NCBI GenBank assembly: GCA_025175895.1
Contig: CM046001.1
Coordinates: 24,128,314 to 24,192,313, forward strand
Reading direction: 5' to 3'
Source: Wurfbainia villosa
Lineage: Eukaryota; Streptophyta; Magnoliopsida; Zingiberales; Zingiberaceae
DNA length: 64,000 nucleotides
Shown: positions 47,619-57,549 of the stretch, in pieces
Position numbering within the stretch: position 1 is the first letter of the stretch
Layout: each line of letters starts with the position of its first letter
Position numbers and translations under genes: made by a program
The notes under the pieces: generated by a model
What the model was told of the DNA's origin: nothing
Databases searched by the model: none
The model's input: only the letters and a program-made list of their open reading frames with translations

Positions 47619-48067
47619 TCGTACATCGAGCCTCGTACATAACATAGCATACATGATAGATCCTATTGCGGATGCATAGGGAATCTTACTCATGCAAATC
47701 CTCTCGTCTTCTGTGCGCAGACACATAGACTTCGAAAGGTGTACCCCATGCCTGATGGGTAGGAAACCTTTCTTGGATTTCGACATGCTAAACCTCTTTA
47801 GCACTCGGTCTATATATGTAGACTGTGAAAGACCAAGCAACCGTTTCGATCTATCTCTATAGATCTTAATCCCGAGGATGTAGGTTGCTTCTCTCAGGTC
47901 TTTCATGGAGAATGTCTTGGATAACCAAACCTTAACTGACTGTAAGATTGAAACATCGTTTCCTATAAGTAATATGTCATCGACATATAATACTAGAAAC
48001 ACGATTGCACTCCCACTAACCTTCTTGTACACACAAGGTTCGTCTGGATTTTGTGAGAAATCAAACT
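47619..48067 (-). pseudogene. Second copy of a B reverse transcriptase segment
   Basis: About 445 bp nearly identical to 42,909-43,353, encoding YVDDILLIGND through ALDV-type sequence, here fused to LTR DNA on both sides. A handful of substitutions separate the copies (for example RSKRLL here versus RLKRLL at 43,130), so the donor may have been another B-family copy. The right junction shares TCAAACT with the C LTR. Confidence 0.88.
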
Positions 48068-48471
48068 AGAATGCACTAATTCTAGTCAAACTAGAATGCA
48101 CTAATTCTTCTAATCATCATGCTCTTTGTGTGTGACCCTATAGGCTCTCATAACGTTGGCAGTGGATCTAAACTCTTTTAGATACACAAGCAATGAGCGG
48201 CATCTAGCAATACATCATTGCTACCCAAGTTACGAGATAAGTCAAGATCCGACTAACCTTTCCGTGACTACTATAATGTATGACCGTGTCCTTCTATCCT
48301 TGATATCAGATTGACCAATGAGGCATAGACCGTGTCATCCTCGATCAATCTATGTGTTTCTTGATCCCTGAGTAAACTAACTCAAACAAATGAGCTCAAT
48401 ATCTCATATTGACTCATTCGAGCATGGCCATGCGTTTTAGTAGTTCTACTCAATCAAGGGGCCCACAGATA
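48061..48471 (-). repeat. Extra copy of C LTR segment
   Basis: Repeats sequence already present to the left of B (about 39,755-40,137). A 25-bp unit starting TCAAACTAGAATGC is present twice in a row at 48,061-48,110. At several sites it agrees with the 3' LTR of C rather than with the neighbouring copy, for example GAGCGGCATC (32,880) versus GAGCGACATC (39,867). Confidence 0.88.
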
Positions 48472-49085
48472 TCACTCCCGTCATATGGGAGGAATAGATC
48501 CCATCTACATCACTCACATCCCTCCGCATAATTTGTTATATACCCAGTAATCGCCTTTATGGTCCACCCTGTTACGTGTGACATTTGACGATACCAAAGT
48601 ACATAACTCCTTATGTAGGGAACCGTAGTGACTTCAGGTTTGAGGACTATTCATACCAATAGTCACATGAGAAAGTTTATGACACTCATATGATGATCCA
48701 TGAAACTTTCTCATGGTGGGTCAGTTCAGTATATATTCTCTAATATATACCCATGTGTCAACTTGATATCATATATTCATGACTTGTGAGATCAAGTCAT
48801 CAATTGACCTACATGCTAGTCTTTATGTATTAATATTTCCCTTGCATATTAATACTTGACTAGGAACATTTAGGAAAGTGTTCTCTACAGCCTCTCATAA
48901 TCAATTCTGCCAATTGATGTGTTGTAGATAAGAACCTACTTTTCTAGGGCATTATTATATATTTAATTTAGCTGGCACAAGCAAGACGTAAATATATAAT
49001 AACCAATCCTTTGCCTTTATAGAATATGATACAATATGTTCCCTATTCAACCATCACATGATTAGTTCTAGGGCTATAACTAACA
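48472..49085 (-). repeat. 5' LTR of C, outer part
   Basis: 614 bp, the same length as 33,155-33,768 of the 3' LTR, ending AACTAACA at the GAGAG TSD. Confidence 0.9.
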
Positions 49086-49090
49086 GAGAG
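49086..49090. repeat. Target-site duplication of C, right
   Basis: GAGAG, matching 31,907-31,911. Confidence 0.88.
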
Positions 49091-50481
49091 ATCTTCTCCG
49101 CTCCCAACTATCCAACATTAAATTAGAAAAGGGAGAAAAGGTAACTTCTTTGCATTCTATATTCAAAGAAATTTTAAATGGACTAACAAGTGTAGGAGAA
49201 AGGCTCTCCAATCGCAATATGATAATGAAGGCCATAGATGCTTTCCCTCGATCATCCAAGTGGAGTTCAATGGTGGACTCATTTTACATTTCCAAGAATC
49301 TAGAGGTAAGTATTCTAGATGAATTTTTCTCCACTATGGAATTACATGAATCTAGACTTGAAGGAATACAAGAAGATCCAAAAATACAATCTTCAAGGGG
49401 AGTAGCATTGTTGGCAAATAAGGGGAAGAAGAAGATGGAAATCCCCTCCTCCTCCGATGACAAAGCGTCTTCCTCCTCCTCCATGGATAGCACCGAAGAA
49501 GCCTATATGGTAAGGAAGGTAAGACGTGCATTTAAGAATTTTAGAGTTGATAAATCTCATGATAGGAATAGAAGACCAAGGGGGAAGGTCATATGCTACA
49601 ATTGACAAGGAGAAGGGCACATAAGGGACAATTGTCCTCTCTTAAAAAAGAGCAAGGAAGAGAGGAAAAAGAAAGAAGAAAAGAAGAAGAAAAAGGGGAG
49701 CAAGAAAAAGAAGGAAGAGGAGAAGAAGACAAAGGAAAAGGGGAAGACCAAAGCTCTAAAGGCAAGGACTTGGGATGATCCATCCTCATCCACCTCATCA
49801 TCATCGGATGAGGAGAATGCCTTTATCACCAATTTGGCCTTGATGGCCTTTGATGACTTGGATTGCTCTTCATCCGAAAATGAAGGATCAAGCTCAAGTG
49901 GGGAGAGCTCAAATGAAGGGGGAGCTTCTACATCCTCATCATCCGAAGAAGAAGAGGACATGGAAACTATGGTAACAAAAGCCTCTCCTAAGAAAATAGT
50001 TTCCATAATTTCTAGTTTAACTAAGGACTTATTTGGAATGAAAAAGAAAAATAAAATCATGCTTAATCAAATTAAGGCATTGGAAAATAAGCTAGAAAAT
50101 GCATGCTTAAATGATAATATTTCTTCTAGCTTAAATGATGCATGCTCACATGACCTTTATGTGCCATTAGATGTTAGTGATGCATGTATAAATGAAAATA
50201 GGGCCTTAAGGGAAAAGGTAGATTATTTAACAAAAGCCCTAGAAAAATTCACAATTGGCTCCAACACATTGAACATGATCTTAGGGAGCCAAATAGCTAG
50301 TTTCAACAAAAAGGGCCTAGGCTATAAGGAAAAGAAAAATGAAAAGGCCTACAAATGCCTAATAGCTAGGGGACAATATAAGAAGAAAGTAATAGCTAGG
50401 AAATGGATCCCCAAGGAATACTTAGTGAACCCAATAGGAAAAAACTTATTTTGGGTTCCAAAATCCATCCTTAAGGGTTAG
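49091..50481 (+). pseudogene. gag of D, second part, one nonsense codon
   Basis: Resumes the D gag in frame (QLSNIKLEKGEKVTSLHSIF). Joined with the first part it is 578 codons. A zinc knuckle that in E reads CYNCQGEGHIRDNC has its second cysteine codon changed to TGA at 49,603-49,605. Downstream come a Lys/Glu-rich stretch, a Ser/Glu-rich acidic stretch, a predicted coiled coil (KKKNKIMLNQIKALENKLEN) and a conserved tail ARKWIPKEYLVNPIGKNLFW. Apart from C and this codon the frame is open to the stop at 50,479-50,481. Confidence 0.92.
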
Positions 50482-51760
50482 AAAACCCCTAGGGTAGTCA
50501 ACCATATGAAATTGACCTATATCATATTTTGGTTGACTTAGGATGGCGGGACAACATTTTTAGAATAGTGTTGGGTGATGATAACGTGTCCATAAATAAA
50601 TAATAATGCTTAAATCATGATGATTAATGTAATTGCTATGTATGTTTGAAATCATGATTTAGGATTTTAATATTTGACACGTAATCATGAGAAATAGGGT
50701 TGAATCATGCTTTAGGTGATACTTTGCTTATTATCATCATATAATACCTAATGCATGACTATTATTTGATGAATACATGTATTTCATGATCATAATGTAG
50801 AATTCATTCATATATGCCTTTATGATCATGAGGATTATTAGGTTGATACTTAACCTTGATAGAATTGCATGAATATATTGGTTAAGTATACACAATTACC
50901 CCCTAGGATGCATCTCACACTCACCATAGGCTACCTTGATTGAAAACTTAGCATGGGTGAGATGTTAGGATGATACAAATGTCCACTAATGCCTATGGCA
51001 TTTAGATGGTCATTTAAAATATCAAAATAGCAATAATAGACAAATCATGGGGAAGGCTTATGTTTAATTCATAGACATATTGCCCAAAGATCATGGTTGG
51101 ATATTTCATATGTTTTCAAAACAATTTCTTACTTTAAAATACATGTATTCATGTTTTGAAACAATTGGATGCAAGACTATGTGTTAAAATAGATACTCTT
51201 ATGATCAAAAACCTAGTAGTTTTTAAAGCCTTTAGAATTTTGGCAAATCTCAAAAAATATAATGATTTTTCTTGAAAAACTATTTTTCATTGATAGATAT
51301 ACTTAAAAGAAATATGTTCCCCAAATTTCATGATTTTTCAAATTTTTTGGAATTAATAATGCATTTCTAAAATTCATCCAGAAAATCAGAAATTCGGATT
51401 CCTTTGTGCCGACTGATCGCCATACATCGATAGCAATGATCGATGGATGAACAAGTACAATAACCTGATTTTATCATGTTTTGACTGATTTTAATGTATG
51501 TTTCTCCTTATACTTAATGCCATGAGTTTATAACTTAGTATTAATCTTTTTGATGGTGTCAAAGGGAGAGAAATGATTATGTTTAAGTTAATTATTTTAG
51601 GGGGAGAAATATATGATAGGGGGAGAAAATTTGCATAGAGAGTTTCATGGATTAAGGGGGAGTTGCATGCTGCTATATCATGTTTATGTTTACATGCTTT
51701 CTTTCCTTTAAAATTTATATCAAATGTTTTTACCTAACTTAAACGGATTGCCACACATCA
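50482..51760 (+). repeat. Non-coding 3' region of D with repeated polypurine tracts
   Basis: No protein-like frame in 1.3 kb. Near the end are three runs of the type AGGGGGAGAAA, at about 51,598-51,610, 51,617-51,630 and 51,654-51,664, before the terminal tract. Mirror-image runs lie in E at 60,679-60,760. In full Sireviruses the pol gene would occupy this place. Confidence 0.75.
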
Positions 51761-51773
51761 AAAAGGGGGAGAT
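51761..51773 (+). other. Polypurine tract of D
   Basis: AAAAGGGGGAGAT directly before the TGTTAGGG edge of the 3' LTR. Confidence 0.9.
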
Positions 51774-52950
51774 TGTTAGGGCAATCTCTTGCCGTAATAT
51801 GGTTTTGATGGTGTGGCAAAGGGTTTAAGTTAAGTGTGTTATGTTGATTTGATATGTGCATTGAAGTCGTGCAGGACTTAGTAATTCGCACATGGAGTCG
51901 TGGCGAGTTTCACATCTCATGACTCGTGCCTTGAGTCGGTGAAGGATAGCTTTGCGGAAGCCGTGCGCTTGGAGCATCCGAGGGACCGCCGGACGAGAAG
52001 CTTGGAGTAAAGCCGGAGGAAGTAGACTTTGAGGCAAGAGACGCGAAGGAGCATTGCAGAGTCGTGCGCCTGATGCTGCCGAGGGACGTGGCCGAGAACG
52101 AAGAGAACTTTGAAGGCGAGGGACTCCGAGAGATGAGAGTGAGCGATTGTAACCCGGGGAGGGGTAGCTCTTAGGTGAAACTTGGTCATTTGGCCAAGTG
52201 TCGGATGGGTTTTCCCGACACCAGTCGACTGCCATGTCATGGCAATGATCGCTCGAGTCCGAGTGTAGTTCGACCGTATCCGGATGGGTTTATGCCCAGC
52301 AGATCCCAATCGCCATGGAATGGCATCATCCGCCAGGATATCGCGGCAGAACCTCTCGTAGCCGATCGTGGGCGCGATCGATGAGCGGCCGATCGGCTGA
52401 TCGCAAGAGTTCCGCTGACTACAGGCGCGATCGGGATCCGACGTGTTCGGAGGCCATTGTAGTGACGGCAGTCGACTACCAAGGGCGGCAGTCGACTGGT
52501 GGTGGCCAACGGGAAGAAATCAGCCCTCTCTATAAAAAGAGAGGGTGTAAGCCTTTGAGAGGCTAATGCTTATGCTCTAAGTGATCTTCCTAGTACCCCA
52601 CAAGCTCTAAACTCTTCTTACTTGTTTTTACTCCATTCTTATTGTAAGAAGAGTGATCTTGATTGTAAAGGTTACCTCCACCTAGCTTGGTGCAAAGGAG
52701 AGACCAATAGTGATTGGCTTTGGAGGAGTGATTCACCTCGGACGAATCGTGATCGTGGATTAGCGGCGTAGCCGTGAACCACGTTACATTCCTTTGTTAG
52801 CGTTTGTATTTTCATTTACCACTTTGTCTTTATTGTTTATGCTTCCGCTTGCGCTAATGATTGTGTAGACGAGCAAACGAACGAGAATTCCGACATCCAT
52901 CGTAAAAGGGCTATTCACCCCCCTCTAGCCGGCCGTACCGATCCCCTACA
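51774..52950 (+). repeat. 3' LTR of D
   Basis: Nearly identical to the 5' LTR except for a block at about 52,240-52,440 with many small insertions and deletions, where three of the six CAGTCGACTG palindromes are lost. The remaining sites are at 52,222, 52,469 (one base changed) and 52,489. The TATA inverted repeat is kept at 52,524-52,545. Confidence 0.9.
52524..52545 (+). promoter_or_regulatory. TATA box inside an inverted repeat, D 3' LTR
   Basis: Same arms CCCTCTCT and AGAGAGGG around ATAAAA as at 31,080-31,101. Confidence 0.75.
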
Positions 52951-52955
52951 GTTCT
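52951..52955. repeat. Target-site duplication of D, right
   Basis: GTTCT, matching 30,312-30,316. Confidence 0.88.
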
Positions 52956-53777
52956 ACGATGCTCCAGGGTAGATTAGGGTGGACCCGCACTCTTCTAGTC
53001 GCCTTCCCCAGGGCGGGTTAGGGAGGTTTAGTGGCTCCAGGCGATTCGGTGGCTATAGGGCATCAGGAAGCACCAACCTGTGGTGGTTAAGTGGCTCTAG
53101 ACCAGTTCAATGCTCTTTTAGCCGCCGCCAGAGCTCCATAGCGCCCTGTGCCTGCTCAGGAGGGCCCATGGTAGTTCAGCGACTCCAGGGCAGCGTAGGG
53201 AGCTGCCTCTCTAGGGTAGTTTAAAAAAAAATTGCTGATAGGATAAGGGACGGTGAATAGGCCCACCTATAATGGCCTATCTAGTCCGTAGCAAACGGCT
53301 ATGGTAAAGACGTTACAAATCCATTTAGGGCTGAGGCTTGGCCAAAAATTCTAATAGAGGTGAATAGGCCCACCTGAATGACCTATCTAGTCCGTAGCAA
53401 ACGGCTACGGTAAAGACATGTCAAATCCGTTACCAGCTAGTCACTTGCTAAAAGTAACAAACATCGAAGGACACGCAGCTAGGCGAACATTGGAGGATAA
53501 ACATTACACTGCATGACACAAGGATGTATGCAGGAGGAGTTGAGTACACATGGAGGATACGCAGGAGGATCGTGAGACATGGATGGTACACATGCACTGG
53601 TGGCACGAGTTAGACGTGAGCAGGAGTGGAAGATCCCATGAGAGCACATGTACATCGAACCTCGGATACATCTCAGATCTAACATTTCGTCAGACATGAC
53701 ATGAGCATGAATCCTAGGCTATTGTATGATTGTGTTTTTCTTTGATGATATATATTTACCTTTCATCAAAAAAAAAA
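52956..53777 (+). mobile_element. Poly(A)-tailed insertion J, right part
   Basis: GC-rich repeats of a phrase like GGTTTAGTGGCTCCAGGCG (52,960-53,220) are followed by two copies of a roughly 75-bp unit (53,255 and 53,352) containing ATCTAGTCCGTAGCAAACGG. It ends with TTTACCTTTCATC and ten A's (53,768-53,777). The tail and the lack of LTRs suggest a LINE 3' end or another retrocopy. The short frames inside resemble no known protein. Confidence 0.6.
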
Positions 53778-54826
53778 CTGGGCATTGTCTAAACGTCTAA
53801 CTATGGTTTTGTGGAAGGGACATCATACACTCTCCCGATGAGCCACCGCATCTATCGGGAGCTATCTCTGTCTTACAAAGACGTGATAGGCGATATGAGG
53901 AAGCAAAATCAATCCTTGTGATGAATTGTTTCTAGTTCCATTGTATCCTTCTACCCACGGTTACAGGAGATCAGGTTTACCCCTAGGTTCCTTGTATAAA
54001 TCCCCTAAATCTTAGATACGAGGGCTGTCACCCCTCATATCGCCTAAGCACAACAAATAGAAAACCAAATACGCATAGATATTGGTATAAACAATTTCCA
54101 ATTGCAAATTTAAACTCAAAAATAGAATTCAATTTGAAGCAACATGTCATACGTACACAAGCTACTCCCTGATCCTAGAATCGAAGGAACTACTCCATAT
54201 ATAGAAGAGGAGAATCACAAGGCATGTTCATGTTCGAATATTTCAGAAATAAAATGCAAGAACAAGAGGTTACAATGTCGATGTGGCCTTCTCTCCGGCA
54301 TTGAAGTGCATAACTTGGATCTCCGACGACATTCTTCCTCCCTTTTGCGAGTTCCCAAAGCTTTTTAGGGCATCGGTGTGTCGTCCCAGTTGTCATGCCT
54401 CCCCCCTAGGGTTTCGGCGGAGCTCTCCTTATATATACATCACATCGGATCGCTACAAAATTTAGAAAAAAAAACCCTAATTGCATCAATCTACTGGGCT
54501 GCCACACGGCCGTGTGTTTCCACATGGCCAGGCTGTGTGCAACCCTGGGGTGGCTGATCTCGCTCATTGGACACGACCGTGTGTAGCCACACGCCATAGC
54601 CATGTCCCATTTTGCGTCTAGCTGCAAAATGCCCTTCTTTTGCCCCGAAAGTGCGCCTTTTCCCCCGGAATGCTATTCTACACGCAAAAGCATAAAGAGC
54701 ATATCTCCGAACCAGAAAATAGGAAATGCATACAAAACAAAGTAACATACGCATGAAACTAACATGAAATGTAAGGTGATGTGAGCGAAAACTACTCCTA
54801 AAACCCTATATGTTTTGCTCACATCA
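53778..54826 (-). repeat. 5' LTR of I, outer part
   Basis: Matches the rest of the 3' LTR (24,552-25,592) from TGGGCATTGTC to CTCACATCA, including the CACGGCCGTG cluster at 54,500-54,606. Confidence 0.9.
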
Positions 54827-54831
54827 AGAAG
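54827..54831. repeat. Target-site duplication of I, right
   Basis: AGAAG, matching 24,219-24,223. Confidence 0.88.
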
Positions 54832-55829
54832 CTCCAGCTTTCACAATGGTAACAATCGAAGAAAATAAACCTTACGTGATTATGCAACACCTAGTACAAG
54901 GGGGCTAAGGTTAAGCATCCGAAGACCCTTAATTGAAGCAAATAATTTCAAGTTAAAACCCATGCTTCTATCCATGATCTAGCAGAACCAATTCGGAGGG
55001 ATACATACAGATCCTATTCTACATCTAGAGGTATTTTAAGAATTTTATGAGAATTTAAAGTTTAATGGAGCCTCTACAGATGCGATCAAACTATGATTAT
55101 TCCCTTTTTCTTTGCGGGACAAAGCAAGAGCATGGTTGTATTCCCTTCCTACGGACTACATCACAACATGGGTTCAACTAGAACAAAAATTTTCCCCCAA
55201 ACAAGACTGCAATTCTCTACCATCAAATCACAAACTTCATGCAGAAAGATGGAGAATCACATTTTGAAGTTTGGGACAAGTTTAAAGGGCTATTGCAGCA
55301 GTGTTCACATCATGGATTGGAGAGATGGCTTATCATCCACACCTTTTATAATGGTATCTCCTATCCTACCAAAGTTTCTCTAGATTCAGCTAAGGGTGGA
55401 GCCCTCATGAACAAAACATTGGACAAAACCTTCGATATTGTCGAAAGTGTCGCACTCAATCATCACCAGTGGGCAACTGAGAAAGGAGTATCTACTCACA
55501 CCTCAAGTAAGTATGAGGTAAGCATTATAGATTTACTCACTGTGAAATTAGATGCATTATCTCACAAATTTGAATACTTTAATGTGAATGCCATCAACTC
55601 TACTAATATTTCTTGCAAGATATGTGGTGTTTCAGGTCACTCAGCTCAAAGTTGTCAAATAGGACTCGCCCCATCTTCGGGAGCATTCGTCGAACAAGTT
55701 GACGCAATAAACAATTTCAATCAGCGACCTGTGAACAACCTTTACTCAAGCACCTGCAATCCAGGCTGGAGGAACCATTCAAATTTTTCATACCAGAGCA
55801 TCAACCCCAATACGGATAGAACACTCTAG
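54832..55829 (+). pseudogene. gag of K, Athila type
   Basis: Continues the gag cut at 24,223, with frameshifts before 55,239. The readable 196 codons contain SHFEVWDKFKGLLQQCSHHG, FYNGISYPTKVSLDSAKGGA and a zinc knuckle CKICGVSGHSAQSC, matching the retrotransposon gag (PF03732-type) domain of Athila elements as I know it. A glutamine/asparagine-rich tail follows. Confidence 0.8.
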
Positions 55830-56900
55830 AATAATCTTTAGATCCCCAACATGATCAAAAGCTAAAAATAGAATTAATGATGAAAAAATTCATCGAATCT
55901 CAGATTGCTCAAAATAATGAGTTCCGCCAACACATTAGGGAATCAAGTCGACAACATAAAGAAACAACGGAAGCGCTCCAACAACTAGTAAGCGGGATCG
56001 ATAACTTAACTAACCATATTAAATTGTTGGAAACTCAAATTGTGTAGGTAGCTAGTTCATCCTCAAGAATACTAGGTAGATTCCCTACAAAGCCTGAAGC
56101 GAATCCAGTAGAACATTGCAATGAAATAGTTGCTACAGAATACTGCAACATGGAAGAACCAAACATACTTTTCCATTCATCTGTGAAACAATCCAAGCTC
56201 ATAGAGCAAGAAGTGGAGTTGTCAGAGCCGAAAGAAACATCAACTCAGGATTGCACAGTTGTTATCTCGATAAAAGGAAGCAACTTGGTAATTCAAATAA
56301 AATATCCTTCTAAACTTAATAACCCAGGTGACTTCTCAATTCCCTATACAATCTATGGAGTTAATTTTGATTCTATTTTATGCGACTTAGGTTCTAGTGT
56401 AAATCTTCTACCATATGTGTTTTATGAATACATGAGGCCAAGTGGATTAAAACCACAAATGTAACCTTAAGACTCGCAAATCATTCATTAAGGAAACCCT
56501 TAGGTCTATTAGAAAACATCCCAGTAATAATAGAAAATTTTGTAATACCAACCGATTTCTTTATCTTGGATATGGGAGAAAACCCTGAAAACCCTATCAT
56601 CCTAAGATGACCCATTTTAGCTACTGCCAGAACCATCATTGATGTCAAGAATTAAAAATTATCTTTAAAAATTGAAGATGAAAGAATTAGATTTAATTTT
56701 TCTAACTCCATGAACTCACCATTTGTCAAAGAATTTCGCCGCAGGGTAACTCAGAAGGAAAGAAGAAAAAAAGATTACACATATTCCTTGGAAGAACTCT
56801 TAAGGTTAAGGAACAAGAGTACCCACAATTTTGACTGTTACATATGTACTCCTCTTCGACGAGAAAGAAGCACAAGTTTTGATCCAGGGTAAACAAACAA
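55830..56900 (+). pseudogene. Linker and aspartic protease of K
   Basis: A helical stretch (RESSRQHKETTEALQQLVSG) ends in a stop near 56,045 and is followed by LGRFPTKPEANP. Protease covers 56,150-56,700: NPGDFSIPYTIYGVNFDSIL, then the active-site region CDLGSSVNLLP. After a frameshift near 56,460 come LRLANHSLRKPLGLLENIPV and NPENPIIL, a stop, then PILATARTIIDVKN. It closes with EFRRRVTQKERRKKD. This is the Athila protease layout; no reverse transcriptase follows. Confidence 0.78.
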
Positions 56901-56935
56901 CAAGGGGTCGAACTTATGGCCTAAAACAAGCTCTT

Positions 56936-56953
56936 CTTGGGAGGCAACCCAAG
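56936..56953 (+). other. CTTGGGAGGCAACCCAAG motif of K
   Basis: A near-palindrome with arms CTTGGG and CCCAAG, directly after the last coding block of K. Its counterpart in I is at 28,499-28,516. I recall it as a conserved word of Athila-group elements; its role is unknown to me. Confidence 0.65.
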
Positions 56954-57549
56954 TGTTTATTTTTTTGCATTTTCAATTTCCTTTCTAGTATTTTTCATAT
57001 TTTCTCTCCATTCAATTCACTTTTGTTAGATCACAGGAATAACGGTCTGTAATGACTACAAAATCAAATACACATCAGCCAAGCCTTGGAACATAACAGT
57101 ATTCAGAGTCATAGAAGCCAACACACCCTACACGTGCAAATAGCATAGGCATGCCACACAAAAAAATTCAACATGAAACATGGTCTAGGCGTGTCAATTG
57201 GCATGCCCATGTCAAAGCCCAGGAAAAGAAGAGGTGGAGGCAACACCTAATACTCTCGCCTTGTGCCAATTGGCATGGGAGTGTCGAATTGTCGACAGTC
57301 GCATAAAAAGGGCTTGGCATGATCGTGCCAAGCCAAAAACCTCTCTGTCCGCATCGAAAACCTCCACCAATACCTTCCTCCTTGCTCTCCGGCAAAGATC
57401 TAAGCCATTAATCCCCTCTTCGGCGATAGATAAAACTCCTCAAGGATCGGCAACAACCTAACAACAAGTCCAAGCCAAAAATCTGCCGTGTTTATGCTAG
57501 ATCTTGCTGCCAACCACCTTCCTTTAAATTTCCAAACAAAACTCAAGAT
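56954..57549 (+). repeat. Non-coding 3' part of K
   Basis: No protein-like frame. Words related to GTGCCAATTGGCAC occur near 57,195 and 57,268, as in the 5' region of K at 22,890-22,910. The sequence is interrupted at 57,550 by L; no 3' LTR edge was found. Confidence 0.5.

Larger units (their letters stand above)
40138..48067 (-). mobile_element. Copia retrotransposon B with rearranged 5' end
   Basis: 3' LTR 40,138-42,348, internal region 42,349-47,323, then only 295 bp of the 5' LTR (47,324-47,618). The rest of the 5' LTR is replaced by a second copy of part of the B reverse transcriptase gene (47,619-48,067) and by C LTR. gag-pol is a single frame with only two nonsense codons until RNase H. 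It is the innermost and presumably youngest level of the nest. Confidence 0.9.
31912..49085 (-). mobile_element. Copia retrotransposon C, full length, inactive
   Basis: LTRs of 1,857 bp, TSD GAGAG, initiator-Met primer-binding site, gag-protease-integrase-RT-RNase H on the minus strand. It sits in the gag of D. Its 5' LTR (38,895-40,137 and 48,472-49,085) is split by B; the two parts add up to exactly the 1,857 bp of the 3' LTR. Several frameshifts break the coding region. Confidence 0.93.
30317..52950 (+). mobile_element. Gag-only Sirevirus-like element D
   Basis: LTRs of about 1.19 kb (TGTTAGGG ... CCCCTACA), GTTCT TSDs, initiator-Met primer-binding site, gag, 1.3 kb of non-coding DNA and a polypurine tract. 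Its own sequence is about 5.5 kb after setting aside C. There is no protease, integrase or reverse transcriptase between gag and the 3' LTR, so it would depend on a helper. This architecture fits the non-autonomous gag-bearing plant elements described as TR-GAG. Confidence 0.9.
24224..54826 (-). mobile_element. Athila-like element I without polymerase
   Basis: LTRs begin TGATGCACGTG and end CACATCA, with AGAAG TSDs. Its own sequence is 24,224-30,200 plus 53,778-54,826, about 7 kb. The internal region has a degraded Asp-type primer-binding site, a gag-like pseudogene, an Athila ORF1-like pseudogene and a polypurine tract, but no protease, reverse transcriptase or integrase. It fits the class of large non-autonomous gypsy derivatives. 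It is inserted in the gag of K. Confidence 0.88.

Noticed and set aside
49589..50060. Ser/Phe-rich minus-strand frames opposite D gag
   Set aside because: They mirror the Lys/Glu- and Ser-rich segments of gag on the other strand.
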